A stretch of 64,000 bases of DNA from an uncultured Alphaproteobacteria bacterium (GTDB taxonomy: Bacteria > Pseudomonadota > Alphaproteobacteria > Rhodobacterales > Rhodobacteraceae). The stretch spans positions 1 to 64,000 of the forward strand of contig CACHMT010000002.1 of assembly GCA_902581005.1 (NCBI GenBank). Direction: 5' to 3'. A program made the translations under genes and the position numbers. Below, piece by piece: positions 38,801 through 47,889 of the stretch; positions within the stretch are counted from its first letter, which is position 1, and every line of letters starts with the position of its first letter. A model generated the notes under the pieces. The model saw only the letters and a list, made by a program, of their open reading frames with translations. It did not search any database and was not told the origin of the DNA.

Positions 38801-39361
38801 ATGGAGACCTTGTCCTCTTTTGATATGATTTCAGCCGGATTGATAATTTTCTCGGGAGTTTTTGCCTACTATAGAGGTTTCATAAAAGAAGTTCTGTTAA
38901 TTTTAAATTGGTTTCTAGCAATTGTGGTAGCTTATCTTATTTCCCCTCTGATTTTTACTACTATCTCCGAAATAGATTTCGTCATGAGCATATTAGGAGA
39001 TAGCTGCGAATTGATGATGATACTTTCATTTATCTTGGGCTTTACACTAGCTCTTATAGCTATCTCATTCATTACATATAGAATTTCATATTTTATAGAA
39101 ACCTCAATGCTTAACGAGGTAAATAAAATCTTTGGTTTGCTTTTTGGGTTTTTAAGAGGTGGGATAATAATATTAATTTTTCTTATTATATATAATCAGG
39201 TGCTTAAAGAATCGGATTCATGGAATTTCATTGGATTATCTAAGTCCAATACGATCACTTTAGATGTACAAGAAAAAATACTTACAAAATATCCCCAAAA
39301 TATTCCCGAGTGGATAATTAGTAACTTCGATAATCTGTTAACAAATTGTGTAAAAAAGTAA
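38801..39361 (+). CDS. cvpA: CvpA family membrane protein
   Basis: A 186-residue inner-membrane protein with four hydrophobic segments, matching CvpA: MISAGLIIFSGVFAYYRGFI at the start and LFGFLRGGIIILIFLII near 125. CvpA is named for colicin V production and is linked to envelope stress and bile tolerance in other bacteria. In many alphaproteobacteria it sits between radA and purF; here neither is adjacent. Its stop overlaps the next ATG by one base (TAATG). Confidence 0.85.
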   Translation: METLSSFDMISAGLIIFSGVFAYYRGFIKEVLLILNWFLAIVVAYLISPLIFTTISEIDFVMSILGDSCELMMILSFILGFTLALIAISFITYRISYFIETSMLNEVNKIFGLLFGFLRGGIIILIFLIIYNQVLKESDSWNFIGLSKSNTITLDVQEKILTKYPQNIPEWIISNFDNLLTNCVKK

Positions 39362-40065
39362 TGAAAGTAGATCATAATTCTAAGAGACTGGCTGGATCAA
39401 AAGTACTTATAACAGGAGCAACCAGTGGCCTAGGGTTTAGCCTCTCTATCGCTTTGGCTCAAGAGGGTGCTGAGGTTATTGCTGTCGGTAGGGATAAAAA
39501 TCGATTAGAAGACCTATCTGATGCCATAGAAAAAATAACAGGGTCAGTTACTCTTGTTTGTATCGATCTAGCAAAGCAAGGAACCATTGAAGAGTTATCA
39601 ACCACTATATCAGAAAATTTTAGTGAACTTCAAGGTATTATTCACTGCGCTATGTCTTCGCTCCAAATGATGCCAATCAATCAAGTTTCTTTGAAAGAGG
39701 TAGAGATTAATTTACTTTCACCGATTATGATTTCCTTTAGATTAATATCGTGTTTTCATCAATTATTAAGTAGAGATCCCAGAGGTTTATTCGTTTACAT
39801 ATCCGATGTTAGGACAAAAAAATTTAATGGTCCCTACAATTCGGCAAAAAAAGCATGTGATCAACTGTTCCTATCATATCAAGAAGAAAATAAAAGACTA
39901 GGGATCAATGTGCTGATTGAGTATCCTGGGCCGATGGGAACAAAGTTAAGAAAGAAGATGTTCCCAGGTGAAAAGAGTATAGACACTGATGCTATCAATA
40001 AAGAAGCTAGAAGAATAACAAAGAAGATTTTAATGCTTACTAAAAATGAAAGGATTATCACCTGA
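39361..40065 (+). CDS. Short-chain dehydrogenase/reductase
   Basis: An SDR of 234 residues with VLITGATSGLGFSLSIALA (cofactor motif near 16-24), a VIAVGRDKNRL segment suggesting NADPH preference, and the catalytic YNSAKKACDQL. The ATG at 39361 is chosen for its TAATG overlap with cvpA, five codons inside a longer frame. An SDR is also found downstream of purF in several alphaproteobacteria, so this is probably the same syntenic gene. The substrate is unknown. Its last 36 bases overlap the 3' end of der on the other strand. Confidence 0.85.
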   Translation: MKVDHNSKRLAGSKVLITGATSGLGFSLSIALAQEGAEVIAVGRDKNRLEDLSDAIEKITGSVTLVCIDLAKQGTIEELSTTISENFSELQGIIHCAMSSLQMMPINQVSLKEVEINLLSPIMISFRLISCFHQLLSRDPRGLFVYISDVRTKKFNGPYNSAKKACDQLFLSYQEENKRLGINVLIEYPGPMGTKLRKKMFPGEKSIDTDAINKEARRITKKILMLTKNERIIT

Positions 40066-41394
40066 CTTAAATATTATTCTTATTGGTGTACCGAGGAGAT
40101 CAAAATCTTCTCTGAATGAGTTTTCAAGATACCTTTTGTAAGATTTTGACACGATTCCATTGTGAGAAGTAAATATTTTGATAGTTGGCGGCCTAGTATT
40201 CGATTGTACTATATACTTTAGCTTTATTCTTCTTTTTTCGTTGTTAATTGGTGGAGCATGTTTATCAAGTTTTTCCTTCAACCAGGTATTCAGATTGGAA
40301 GTTGACTGTCTAAAGTTCCAATTTGAATAAGCTTTCATCACATTTTCTCTTAAGCTATTAAGACCAATACTTTTTAAACCTGAAATATATGAAAAATATG
40401 CCCCTTTAAACTGTGGCAAAGATTTTGAAAGAGTGAACTTAAGCTTTTCATCAACAAATTTTTTATCAAAAATTTTGTCGCTCTTGTTGACAGCAAAAAC
40501 AATTGCTCTACCCTCTCTCTCACACAGAGAGGCAAGTTTTTGATCCTGAGCATTAAGTAATTCATCAGGTTCTAAAACCAATATAACAATTTGAGCAAAC
40601 TTTATGGCTCTTAAAGTTTCTTTGACTGACTCTTTTTCCAAAGAATTATCAATTTTGCGTTTTTTTCTTGCACCAGCAGTATCGTAAATCTTGAAAAAAT
40701 CATTATCCCAATAAAAAAAAACAAAATTGCTATCTCTTGTTAATCCGGCTTCTGGACCAGTAACAAATCTTTTCTCTTTTATAATGGCGTTTACTAGCGT
40801 AGACTTTCCAACATTTGGGCGGCCGATTATAGCTATATTTATAGGTTTTTTTTCAGTATTGGATTGTTCTTTCACAATCGATTCTAACTGATTTTCTTGA
40901 CAAATTTCTTCAAGGGCAGTGAACACTTTTTCTATTCCTAACCTATGCTCACTAGAAATAAAAATAATATTAGGTAAGCCAAAGAAATTTATATCTTCTT
41001 CAAAAAATCTCTTTTCAATCACAGATGTTTCAACCTTATTTACAACTAAAATAGTAGGCTTATTCAACCTCCTACATACTTGAAATATTTCTTTATCTTC
41101 AAAGGTCACTCCCATTCTGCCATCTAATACAAATAGAATAATATCTAAATGATTAATTAAATTGAGGGTGTGCCCATTTATTGTCTTTTCTTGTTCAGTA
41201 TTAAGCGATGATTTCAGGCCAGCAGTATCCACTAATTGAATTTGAAAATTTTTTAAGTCTAATAGCTCTTCCTTATAATCGCGCGTAACACCAGCAAAAT
41301 CACCTACAATCGCTCTAGTACGTCCTAGCAAACAATTGAAGAATGTAGATTTCCCAACATTAGGGCGACCAACTATACCTGCTCTTATGAACAA
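40030..41394 (-). CDS. der: Ribosome biogenesis GTPase Der (EngA)
   Basis: A 454-residue protein with two tandem GTPase domains and a KH-like tail, the Der plan. Domain 1 has GIVGRPNVGKSTFFN at residues 7-21 and VDTAGLKSS; domain 2 has AIIGRPNVGKSTLVNA near 188, YDTAGARKKRKI and FAVNKSDKI. It assists 50S subunit assembly. The TTG start is supported by AAGGAG six bases upstream and by the conserved N-terminus. It is last of yfgM-bamB-der, an order shared with E. coli. Confidence 0.96.
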   Translation of the reverse strand: MFIRAGIVGRPNVGKSTFFNCLLGRTRAIVGDFAGVTRDYKEELLDLKNFQIQLVDTAGLKSSLNTEQEKTINGHTLNLINHLDIILFVLDGRMGVTFEDKEIFQVCRRLNKPTILVVNKVETSVIEKRFFEEDINFFGLPNIIFISSEHRLGIEKVFTALEEICQENQLESIVKEQSNTEKKPINIAIIGRPNVGKSTLVNAIIKEKRFVTGPEAGLTRDSNFVFFYWDNDFFKIYDTAGARKKRKIDNSLEKESVKETLRAIKFAQIVILVLEPDELLNAQDQKLASLCEREGRAIVFAVNKSDKIFDKKFVDEKLKFTLSKSLPQFKGAYFSYISGLKSIGLNSLRENVMKAYSNWNFRQSTSNLNTWLKEKLDKHAPPINNEKRRIKLKYIVQSNTRPPTIKIFTSHNGIVSKSYKRYLENSFREDFDLLGTPIRIIFKSGDNPFIFSKH

Positions 41395-41411
41395 GAAATT
41401 CTCCTTATTGA

Positions 41412-42698
41412 CTAGTTAAGTATATTCAACATACCATCTTCGGAAACAAACATCAGTCTCTTGTTCACCACTATTGGAGGAGACGAAACTTTTTTCCCAA
41501 GTTTCTCCTTATTAAGCAACCTACCATCTTCTGGAGAAAACCAATAAGCATTTTTATCAGTAGCAAGAACTAGCAACTTATTTTGAAGAAGTAGAGGACC
41601 ATGATACTTGACCCATCTTTTGCCTGTAAACTCTTTTAAAAAAACTATTTTTCCATTTTTGGCATTGAGTCTTCCTATCAAAGAGTTTTTAGAAGAGTAG
41701 AAAATGGAATTACCAGATACTATAAGTCGACTAGAACTTTGAATGTTGTTTCTCCATAAAACTTTCCCGCTTTTGGTAGCAGAAAAGGTTTCACCAAAGG
41801 CACCTACTCCATATATAGTTGAACCGTATACTGCCGGATCACTAGCAAAATCGCCTAATGAAGCAGATGCTGAACCAATATTAGAATTTTCTAGATTTAT
41901 TTCCCACTCTTCTATCCCATTCACAGCGTTGAGCGCGACTAAAGAACCACCACTAAATGGAAAAAGTACCTTATTCCCCAAGGCAGCAGGAGATACTGTT
42001 GCAAAAACTTTTGTGTTTTTCTGAGGTCCCTTTTTTGTCCACCTTAACTTACCCTTAACATCAAAAGATACAGCGATATCATCCCCTGTAACTCCAAAAA
42101 TGTATCCCTTATGAAATATTGGTGCTGATCTAAATGGTCTCTTGAAATCGTATCTCCAATCCACTCTCCTCTTCGATATACTTATTAGCAAGAGTTCTCC
42201 AAATGATGAAGTAACTGCGAGCCTATCTTTATTTATTGCCAAACCACCATATATCTTGTTCTTCGCCCTCATACCCTCGGGAACAATACTTAGCTCCCAA
42301 AGGAATTGCCCTTTGTCATTATAAACAACAACATATCCGTTGGGTGTCATTATAAAAATCTGATTATTTTGAACAACTGGCTCAGAGTATGATCCTCTTG
42401 GGCCAACTTTAACTTTGGAATGAGAGCTAAATTTTCCTTCTGCTGAGAAAGCTATGTTACCTAAATTATGGCTTGACCCACCACCACTATGCGTCCAAGA
42501 GTTAATATTTTTCGAACTTCCGAGAGCCAATTTTTGGCTTTTTTTGTTTGTTTCATAAAACTTTTGTTCCAATAAAACTGGCTGCCTAAATCCCTCTAGT
42601 CTCTCATCATTAGAACAATTCTGAGCAAAAATAGCAGAGATTAATAGTATTAACTTAAACAAAGCAGATCTTTTATAAATATAATCAGTTAAGCTCAT
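41412..42698 (-). CDS. bamB: Outer membrane assembly protein BamB (PQQ-like beta-propeller)
   Basis: A 428-residue exported protein with repeated beta-propeller blades (VYNDKGQFLWELSI, RRVDWRYDFKRPF, VNGIEEWEINLE, KSGKVLWRNNIQ), as in BamB of the Bam complex that inserts outer-membrane proteins. An N-terminal signal (LFKLILLISAIFAQNC) ends in a cysteine expected to be lipidated, but the preceding residues (A-Q-N) are a poor lipobox. The start is uncertain: ATG at 42698 or TTG at 42710. The start overlaps the end of the upstream gene. Confidence 0.88.
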   Translation of the reverse strand: MSLTDYIYKRSALFKLILLISAIFAQNCSNDERLEGFRQPVLLEQKFYETNKKSQKLALGSSKNINSWTHSGGGSSHNLGNIAFSAEGKFSSHSKVKVGPRGSYSEPVVQNNQIFIMTPNGYVVVYNDKGQFLWELSIVPEGMRAKNKIYGGLAINKDRLAVTSSFGELLLISISKRRVDWRYDFKRPFRSAPIFHKGYIFGVTGDDIAVSFDVKGKLRWTKKGPQKNTKVFATVSPAALGNKVLFPFSGGSLVALNAVNGIEEWEINLENSNIGSASASLGDFASDPAVYGSTIYGVGAFGETFSATKSGKVLWRNNIQSSSRLIVSGNSIFYSSKNSLIGRLNAKNGKIVFLKEFTGKRWVKYHGPLLLQNKLLVLATDKNAYWFSPEDGRLLNKEKLGKKVSSPPIVVNKRLMFVSEDGMLNILN

Positions 42699-43323
42699 AA
42701 ATTTTTTCAATTTCCTTTATCCTGCTAACCTGTTCAGGCATAATTGATTGATCCGATAATATTAGCTTCACGTGTGACTTTATGTTTTCTAAGTCACTAA
42801 TTTTCACATATAGATATAATTTTTGCTCTAATGCTAATAACTTCAATGGACCATCTGGTACAGAGAGCTCATCAAGAACATCTATCTTCTTTTTGTCACT
42901 TAGACTCTCTGCAGGGTTCATTAAATACAACTGGAATTTTGAATAATGGTTAAAAAATTTATTTTCACCATGTTTACTGATTATATACTCATATGCAGCT
43001 GTCGCGCTTTTAATGTCACCTATTTCTTCAAAATATTTCGCTTCATTCAACTTAATAAAAACAGATAAAAATTTGTTATCTATTTCTTCGGTAACAGGTT
43101 GGCCATTTTTTTTTAAATTTTCGATAGTAGAGACCAAAAACTCTCCATTTTTTTGCGCCCTGGCTTTTTTTGAAAACTTGAAATATTCATACCCTCCAAC
43201 TGCTCCAATTAAGAGAATAATCAAAGCAAATAGAGGCCACTTAAATTTATTAATAATCTTAAATAAGTTATCCCTTTTAACTTCTTCGCTGACCTCTTTG
43301 ATAAAGCTCTCTGATTCAACCAT
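42685..43323 (-). CDS. YfgM-like TPR membrane protein
   Basis: A 212-residue bitopic protein: cytoplasmic N-terminus with KEVSEEVKRDNLFKIINKF, one helix (WPLFALIILLIGAVGGYEYF) and a helical periplasmic part with TPR-like repeats (AKYFEEIGDIKSATAAYEYI). This is the architecture of YfgM, a SecYEG-associated chaperone helper, and the gene lies directly upstream of bamB and der as in E. coli. AGGAC precedes the ATG. The assignment rests on layout plus architecture; sequence similarity is modest. Confidence 0.8.
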   Translation of the reverse strand: MVESESFIKEVSEEVKRDNLFKIINKFKWPLFALIILLIGAVGGYEYFKFSKKARAQKNGEFLVSTIENLKKNGQPVTEEIDNKFLSVFIKLNEAKYFEEIGDIKSATAAYEYIISKHGENKFFNHYSKFQLYLMNPAESLSDKKKIDVLDELSVPDGPLKLLALEQKLYLYVKISDLENIKSHVKLILSDQSIMPEQVSRIKEIEKIYELN

Positions 43324-43334
43324 TAAAATTTGTC

Positions 43335-45167
43335 CTACTTATCTTTAATTTCGTGTTTTTTCTGTTTTTCCCACATTTCTTTGTATAGTCCGTTTTCCTG
43401 CACTAAGCTACCATGTTTTCCCTCTTGAGTCAGTCGACCATTTTCTACAACCAAAATATTGTCGGCATTCGAAATGGAAGATAACCTATGGGATATAATT
43501 ATGAAAGTCTTACTTGTTTTTTTTTCTAATAAACTTTCAACAATTCTTTTTTCTGTTTTTGAATCCAGTGAACTAGTAGCTTCATCAAGAATATTAATGT
43601 AACAATCTTTCAATAACATTCTGGCAATAGCAACCCTTTGCTTTTCGCCTCCAGATAACTTAAGACCCCTTTCACCCACCTGAGTTGCCAAACCATCCGG
43701 TAAACTTGAAACTAGATCCGTTAAATCTACTTGTTCAATTACACGCTTCAATTTATTATCTGAGACTTGATTAGAACCATATTTAATATTGTATTCTAAC
43801 GTATCATTGAAAAGAACTATATCCTGGGGAGTAACTGCTAACTGCTTCCTAACTGTATTGGTTTTTAATTCAGCACTGTCTCTGCCATCAATTAAAATCT
43901 TTCCACTCCATGGTTTATAAAAACCAAAAATCAGTTTTCCTAGCGTAGACTTCCCGCTGCCAGAGGGTCCAACTATCGCGATTGTTTTTCCAACAGGAAT
44001 CGAAAAGCTTACTTCTCTAATAATCTCCCTAGTTCCGACATAACCAAAAGAAACTTTATCAAAAATAAATCCCTGCTCAATCGAAGTAAGCTCGTCTTTT
44101 TCAATTTCATCCTCTTCCGTATCCTCCCCAAACAAAATGAATAGATCTCCCATATCAACCAAAGCCTGCCTTATTTCCCGATAAACAGTACCTAAAAAAT
44201 TTAATGGTAAAATCAATTGTAACATAATAGCGTTCAATCCAACTAAACCACCTACTGTTAAAGAACCATCAACAATCTGTTTTGTTGAAATAATTATTAG
44301 AATTAGCAACCCAAGTGTTACAATGAGAGCCTGACCAAAATTAAGCATTGATAACGATTTTCCAGTCTTGATAGCAAAGAACTCATATGAATCTAATGAT
44401 TTCATATACTTTTCTTTTTCATGATTTTCTGCAGAAAAGTATTTAACGGTCTCATAGTTTAGAAGGCTATCTATCGTCTTCTGGCTTATATCAGCATCCC
44501 ACATATTCATTTTTCTTCGTATTCTCACTCTCCAATTTGTGACGCTCACAGTGAAAATGACGTATAAAAATATCGTGACCAAAATAATAATTAAAAAAAT
44601 CTTATCAAATTTGTAAGTAATCAAGAAACAGACAAACAGTAACTCAAGGATCAAAGGTCCGATAGAAAAAAGTACAAACCTAAGAAGAAATTCTATACCG
44701 CGCACGCCTCGATCAATAACTTTATTTATGGAACCAGTCTGTCTAGACAAGTGGAAACTCAGAGGAAGACTATGCATGTGTTGAAAGGCATCCATACTAA
44801 GTCTTTTAAGTCCATTTTGAGCTACATTTACAAAAAGAAAATCTCTAATTTGCACGAATGCAACCGATGAAAATCTTGCTGCTCCATAGCCCAAAGCCAA
44901 GGCAAGTACTCCCCATATTACAAAATCACCTGTCTCGTTACCATTAACTAAAACATTTAATTCATCCACCAAGGTCATTAGCAATAAAGGTGTTAAAACT
45001 GTAAAAACTTTTGCAAGTACTAGACAAAAAAGTGAAGTTATGACTCTAATTCTGAGAATTAGTTCATCTGGCCATAAGTAGTGGAAAGTAGTTGCAAAAA
45101 TGGACTTGTAGTCCTCAAGCTTTTTGACTTCCTTCAATTCGTCATTTGCATAAGAACGTGTTCTCAT
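43335..45167 (-). CDS. atm1: ATM1/HMT1-type ABC exporter (fused permease-ATPase)
   Basis: A 610-residue half transporter. The membrane domain (residues about 35-330) has VDRGVRGIEFLLRFVLF and LLNYETVKYFSAENHEKEKY, both characteristic of the mitochondrial Atm1 / bacterial heavy-metal exporter group. The ATPase domain has VGPSGSGKSTLGKLIFGFY, LKLSGGEKQRVAIARMLL, INILDEATSSLDSKTE and IISHRLSSI. Members export glutathione-linked metal or sulfur species and aid metal detoxification or Fe-S homeostasis. It acts as a homodimer. The gene lies 11 bases before the yfgM-like gene. Confidence 0.9.
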   Translation of the reverse strand: MRTRSYANDELKEVKKLEDYKSIFATTFHYLWPDELILRIRVITSLFCLVLAKVFTVLTPLLLMTLVDELNVLVNGNETGDFVIWGVLALALGYGAARFSSVAFVQIRDFLFVNVAQNGLKRLSMDAFQHMHSLPLSFHLSRQTGSINKVIDRGVRGIEFLLRFVLFSIGPLILELLFVCFLITYKFDKIFLIIILVTIFLYVIFTVSVTNWRVRIRRKMNMWDADISQKTIDSLLNYETVKYFSAENHEKEKYMKSLDSYEFFAIKTGKSLSMLNFGQALIVTLGLLILIIISTKQIVDGSLTVGGLVGLNAIMLQLILPLNFLGTVYREIRQALVDMGDLFILFGEDTEEDEIEKDELTSIEQGFIFDKVSFGYVGTREIIREVSFSIPVGKTIAIVGPSGSGKSTLGKLIFGFYKPWSGKILIDGRDSAELKTNTVRKQLAVTPQDIVLFNDTLEYNIKYGSNQVSDNKLKRVIEQVDLTDLVSSLPDGLATQVGERGLKLSGGEKQRVAIARMLLKDCYINILDEATSSLDSKTEKRIVESLLEKKTSKTFIIISHRLSSISNADNILVVENGRLTQEGKHGSLVQENGLYKEMWEKQKKHEIKDK

Positions 45168-45195
45168 TATTGTTTCATTATTGCTTTAAAAGAAA

Positions 45196-46374
45196 TTAGT
45201 TTGGCAGTGAAAACACTTGGCCTGGATAGATTAAATCGGGATCTTTTATCAGATGAGAATTTCTTTCAAATATTTCCACGTATTGTATGCCTTTTCCATA
45301 ATATTTTCTTGCAATTCTCCACAAACTGTTTCCTGGTTGCACGGTAATGCTCCCTTCCCCCATTGCTTGTATAAGTGCTTCGTCTTCTTTTTTAAAAGGC
45401 ACCTCTAGCCTACCTTCAACCGTTCCATTATCGTTTAATTCGTCAAGTCTTAAGGTGTAAACTCCAGCTTGAATATCTGAAAGTGTAGTTTTCCATGCTC
45501 CACTTTCGTTTACTTTTACCTCACCTTCCAATTTATTATTCAAGTAAATTCTAATCGTGTTATCAAGTCGAGCTCGACCAGCTAGCTCAGTATTTGAATC
45601 CTGAGTATAACTTATCGTATCTAAAGTAATGCTATCAACGGAACTCACTTGAATTGGTGCAAGAATTTTAAGGTCATTTCCGTCATCTCTAACAATCAGT
45701 GGCTTTTTTTCTATTTTTTTAACCTCTTTTTCATTATTCTTCTCGACTTGAGGTAGGACAAAAAATAAGTCAGCTGAGTCGACTATTTTTTCTTCGCCTT
45801 TATCTTCGATTAATCCTCTGATTTTGACAGTTTGAACTAAACCTGTGCTCTGAACTTTTCCAAATATAACAAAGCTTCCATCTGCCTCAGTTTTATCAGC
45901 TCCAATAACTTTTTTATTATCAGTTAGAATTTCAATTTTTGCTTCCTTTGAAACTTTACCTGCTGATATTATATTTCCAAACTCGTCTACACGGAAAATA
46001 TCAACTGACACACTATCAACTTGTTCCAAAGCCCCTTTTTTTTCTTGCTTAGGAGGTTCCTTTTGTTTTGACTTGTCAGAAGTCTCGTTGGCAGTTTCTT
46101 TTATTTTTTCAGTTAAAACTATTTTTTCTGTAACCTTTCCTTCATCATTGACATCTTGTTTTTCTGCGGAGGGCTCTGGGCGCAGCTCTTGCTGACTAGT
46201 GAAGAAATTTTCTGTAGCCTTTCCTTCATCATTGACATCTTGTTTTTCTGCGGAGGGCTCTGGGCGCAGCTCTTGCTGACTAGTGAAGAAAAAATAAGTA
46301 GGGGTAATGATTGCAACTGCCAACATAGCAAGCAAACCATAGGTACCCGTATACTTTAGTATAAAATTAATCAT
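45196..46374 (-). CDS. Membrane-anchored LysM domain protein with internal tandem duplication
   Basis: A 392-residue protein: an N-terminal membrane anchor (GLLAMLAVAIITPTYFFF), a low-complexity region rich in E, K and P (residues 35-115), two Ig-like or carboxypeptidase-regulatory-like beta domains (about 120-215 and 230-330), and a C-terminal LysM domain (about 343-391: VQPGNSLWRIARKYYG, ERNSHLIKDPDLIYPGQVF). LysM should bind peptidoglycan. Residues 32-87 hold two nearly identical 28-residue units beginning FFTSQQELRPEPSAEK. GGAGA precedes the ATG. Similar LysM proteins occur in alphaproteobacteria without assigned function. Confidence 0.85.
   Translation of the reverse strand: MINFILKYTGTYGLLAMLAVAIITPTYFFFTSQQELRPEPSAEKQDVNDEGKATENFFTSQQELRPEPSAEKQDVNDEGKVTEKIVLTEKIKETANETSDKSKQKEPPKQEKKGALEQVDSVSVDIFRVDEFGNIISAGKVSKEAKIEILTDNKKVIGADKTEADGSFVIFGKVQSTGLVQTVKIRGLIEDKGEEKIVDSADLFFVLPQVEKNNEKEVKKIEKKPLIVRDDGNDLKILAPIQVSSVDSITLDTISYTQDSNTELAGRARLDNTIRIYLNNKLEGEVKVNESGAWKTTLSDIQAGVYTLRLDELNDNGTVEGRLEVPFKKEDEALIQAMGEGSITVQPGNSLWRIARKYYGKGIQYVEIFERNSHLIKDPDLIYPGQVFSLPN
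46124..46291. repeat. 84-base tandem direct duplication inside the LysM gene
   Basis: Copy 1 is 46124-46207 and copy 2 is 46208-46291. They are contiguous and differ at one position that I can find (A at 46133 against G at 46217). The unit is 28 codons, so the frame is kept. Such near identity implies a very recent slippage or unequal-crossover event. Confidence 0.95.
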
Positions 46375-46452
46375 TGGCTCTCCCAGACCTTAGGGTAAAC
46401 TTAATTTCTATTAAAAACTACTAAAAAATTTTGGGAAACGTCTTATAAAAAT

Positions 46453-47031
46453 ATGAAAAAAATAAAACAAAAAAAATCGCTTTGTGTCTTCTGTGGCTCC
46501 AAAAACGGAAATAGCTCGATTTATAAGGAGGCTACAGAAAAATTAGGAGCACAACTTGCAAAAAATAAAATCAGATTGGTTTATGGAGGTGGCTCACTCG
46601 GACTTATGGGGGAACTCTCTAAAAGCGTCCATAAAAGTAATGGAGAAGTACTTGGCATAATCCCCAAACATTTATTACAGATAGAAGGCATAAACAAAAA
46701 CCATGGAGAGATAATAATTACTGATGACATGCACATTAGAAAAAAAACAATGTATGATAATTCAGATGCTTTTTTGTGCTTACCAGGAGGCATTGGTACG
46801 CTTGAAGAAGTGTCTGAAACAATAACTTGGTTTCAGTTAAACATCAGTAGAAAACCAATATTTTTCTTAAATATCAATGGTTACTGGGATAATTTCAGAA
46901 TTCTCCTAGAACAATTCGTTTCTTTAGAATTTGCTAGTACAGATCTTCTAAATTATTTTAGCTTTTTTGAATGTGTTGAAACATTAATGCCATCTTTATT
47001 GAGTTCTTTGGAGATTGACTCAAAAGAATAG
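46453..47031 (+). CDS. LOG family protein (TIGR00730, nucleoside 5'-monophosphate phosphoribohydrolase type)
   Basis: A 192-residue Rossmann-like protein. The N-terminal LCVFCGSKNGNSSIYKE, the VYGGGSLGLMGELS motif and the catalytic FLCLPGGIGTLEEVSETITW (PGGxGTxxE) identify the LOG family, once misnamed lysine decarboxylase. Members hydrolyse the N-glycosidic bond of nucleoside monophosphates, including cytokinin precursors; the natural bacterial substrate is not certain. The last 79 bases overlap the 3' end of rarD on the opposite strand. Confidence 0.9.
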   Translation: MKKIKQKKSLCVFCGSKNGNSSIYKEATEKLGAQLAKNKIRLVYGGGSLGLMGELSKSVHKSNGEVLGIIPKHLLQIEGINKNHGEIIITDDMHIRKKTMYDNSDAFLCLPGGIGTLEEVSETITWFQLNISRKPIFFLNINGYWDNFRILLEQFVSLEFASTDLLNYFSFFECVETLMPSLLSSLEIDSKE

Positions 47032-47861
47032 ATAAATAATGCTATCCAAATTAGAAAGAACGCTATAGCGTGGCCTAACTCAAATGCTTCTTCAAAATAA
47101 AAGATTGCAATTAGAAATTGTATTGTCGGATTTAAGTACTGTACCAAACCGACAGTGGCATAAGTAAAAACTTTTGTCCCTGTAGAAAATAATACAAGAG
47201 GAACGGCAGTAATTAGCCCAGAAAATATCAATAAAATAAAAGTGCTGTCAGCAAATAGATTTTCCCTATTTATAATTGGTTCAGTGAAAAAAATCATCAC
47301 TATTATTGCTAAAGGTGTAATCAAAATCGTTTCATACGCAACAGATGAAATAGGATTTAAATTTACGTTGCTTTTTATCAAGCCATAGAAACCAAAGCTG
47401 AATGCCAGTATCAGAGCTAGGCCAGGCAATTCTCCATTCATATAAACTAATGAAGCAACAGATATAATAACGAGACAGATAGCAAAGGTTTGAATGATAG
47501 TAAATTTTTCTCGTTTGAAAACAATGCCAAGAAAAACGGCGACTAGAGGAAATATGTAATAGCCCAGTGAAGCCTGAAGTGCATTGCCTGAGATTACTGC
47601 ATAAATGAACCCATACCAATTAATGGCAATTAATATTCCAGCCAAAAAAAGTAAGCCTACTTCATTTAAGCCTTTTTGGAAAAATTCACGACCTAAACCT
47701 GAAAAAAAATAAAGATAAAGAATTAAAAATATTGCAGACCAAACCGATCTGTGTGCCACTATCTCGATTGAGGAGACATCATACAGGAGACCATAAAAAA
47801 TGGGGGACAGTCCCCAAATGACTGTCCCCAAAATTAAATAAAGTAAGTACTTAAAATTCAA
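46953..47861 (-). CDS. rarD: RarD family EamA-type transporter
   Basis: A 302-residue inner-membrane protein with about ten helices in two EamA repeats. The start (YLILGTVIWGLSPIFYGLL) and VEIVAHRSVWSAIFLI plus GYYIFPLVAVFLGIVF match RarD, a chloramphenicol-sensitivity-associated permease of unknown natural substrate. The likely start is TTG at 47861, as no ATG precedes the conserved first helix. It lies 28 bases downstream of sodB on the same strand. Confidence 0.85.
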   Translation of the reverse strand: MNFKYLLYLILGTVIWGLSPIFYGLLYDVSSIEIVAHRSVWSAIFLILYLYFFSGLGREFFQKGLNEVGLLFLAGILIAINWYGFIYAVISGNALQASLGYYIFPLVAVFLGIVFKREKFTIIQTFAICLVIISVASLVYMNGELPGLALILAFSFGFYGLIKSNVNLNPISSVAYETILITPLAIIVMIFFTEPIINRENLFADSTFILLIFSGLITAVPLVLFSTGTKVFTYATVGLVQYLNPTIQFLIAIFYFEEAFELGHAIAFFLIWIALFIYSFESISKELNKDGINVSTHSKKLK

Positions 47862-47889
47862 TATAGAAAAAGGTTAGGAGGTTTGGCTA

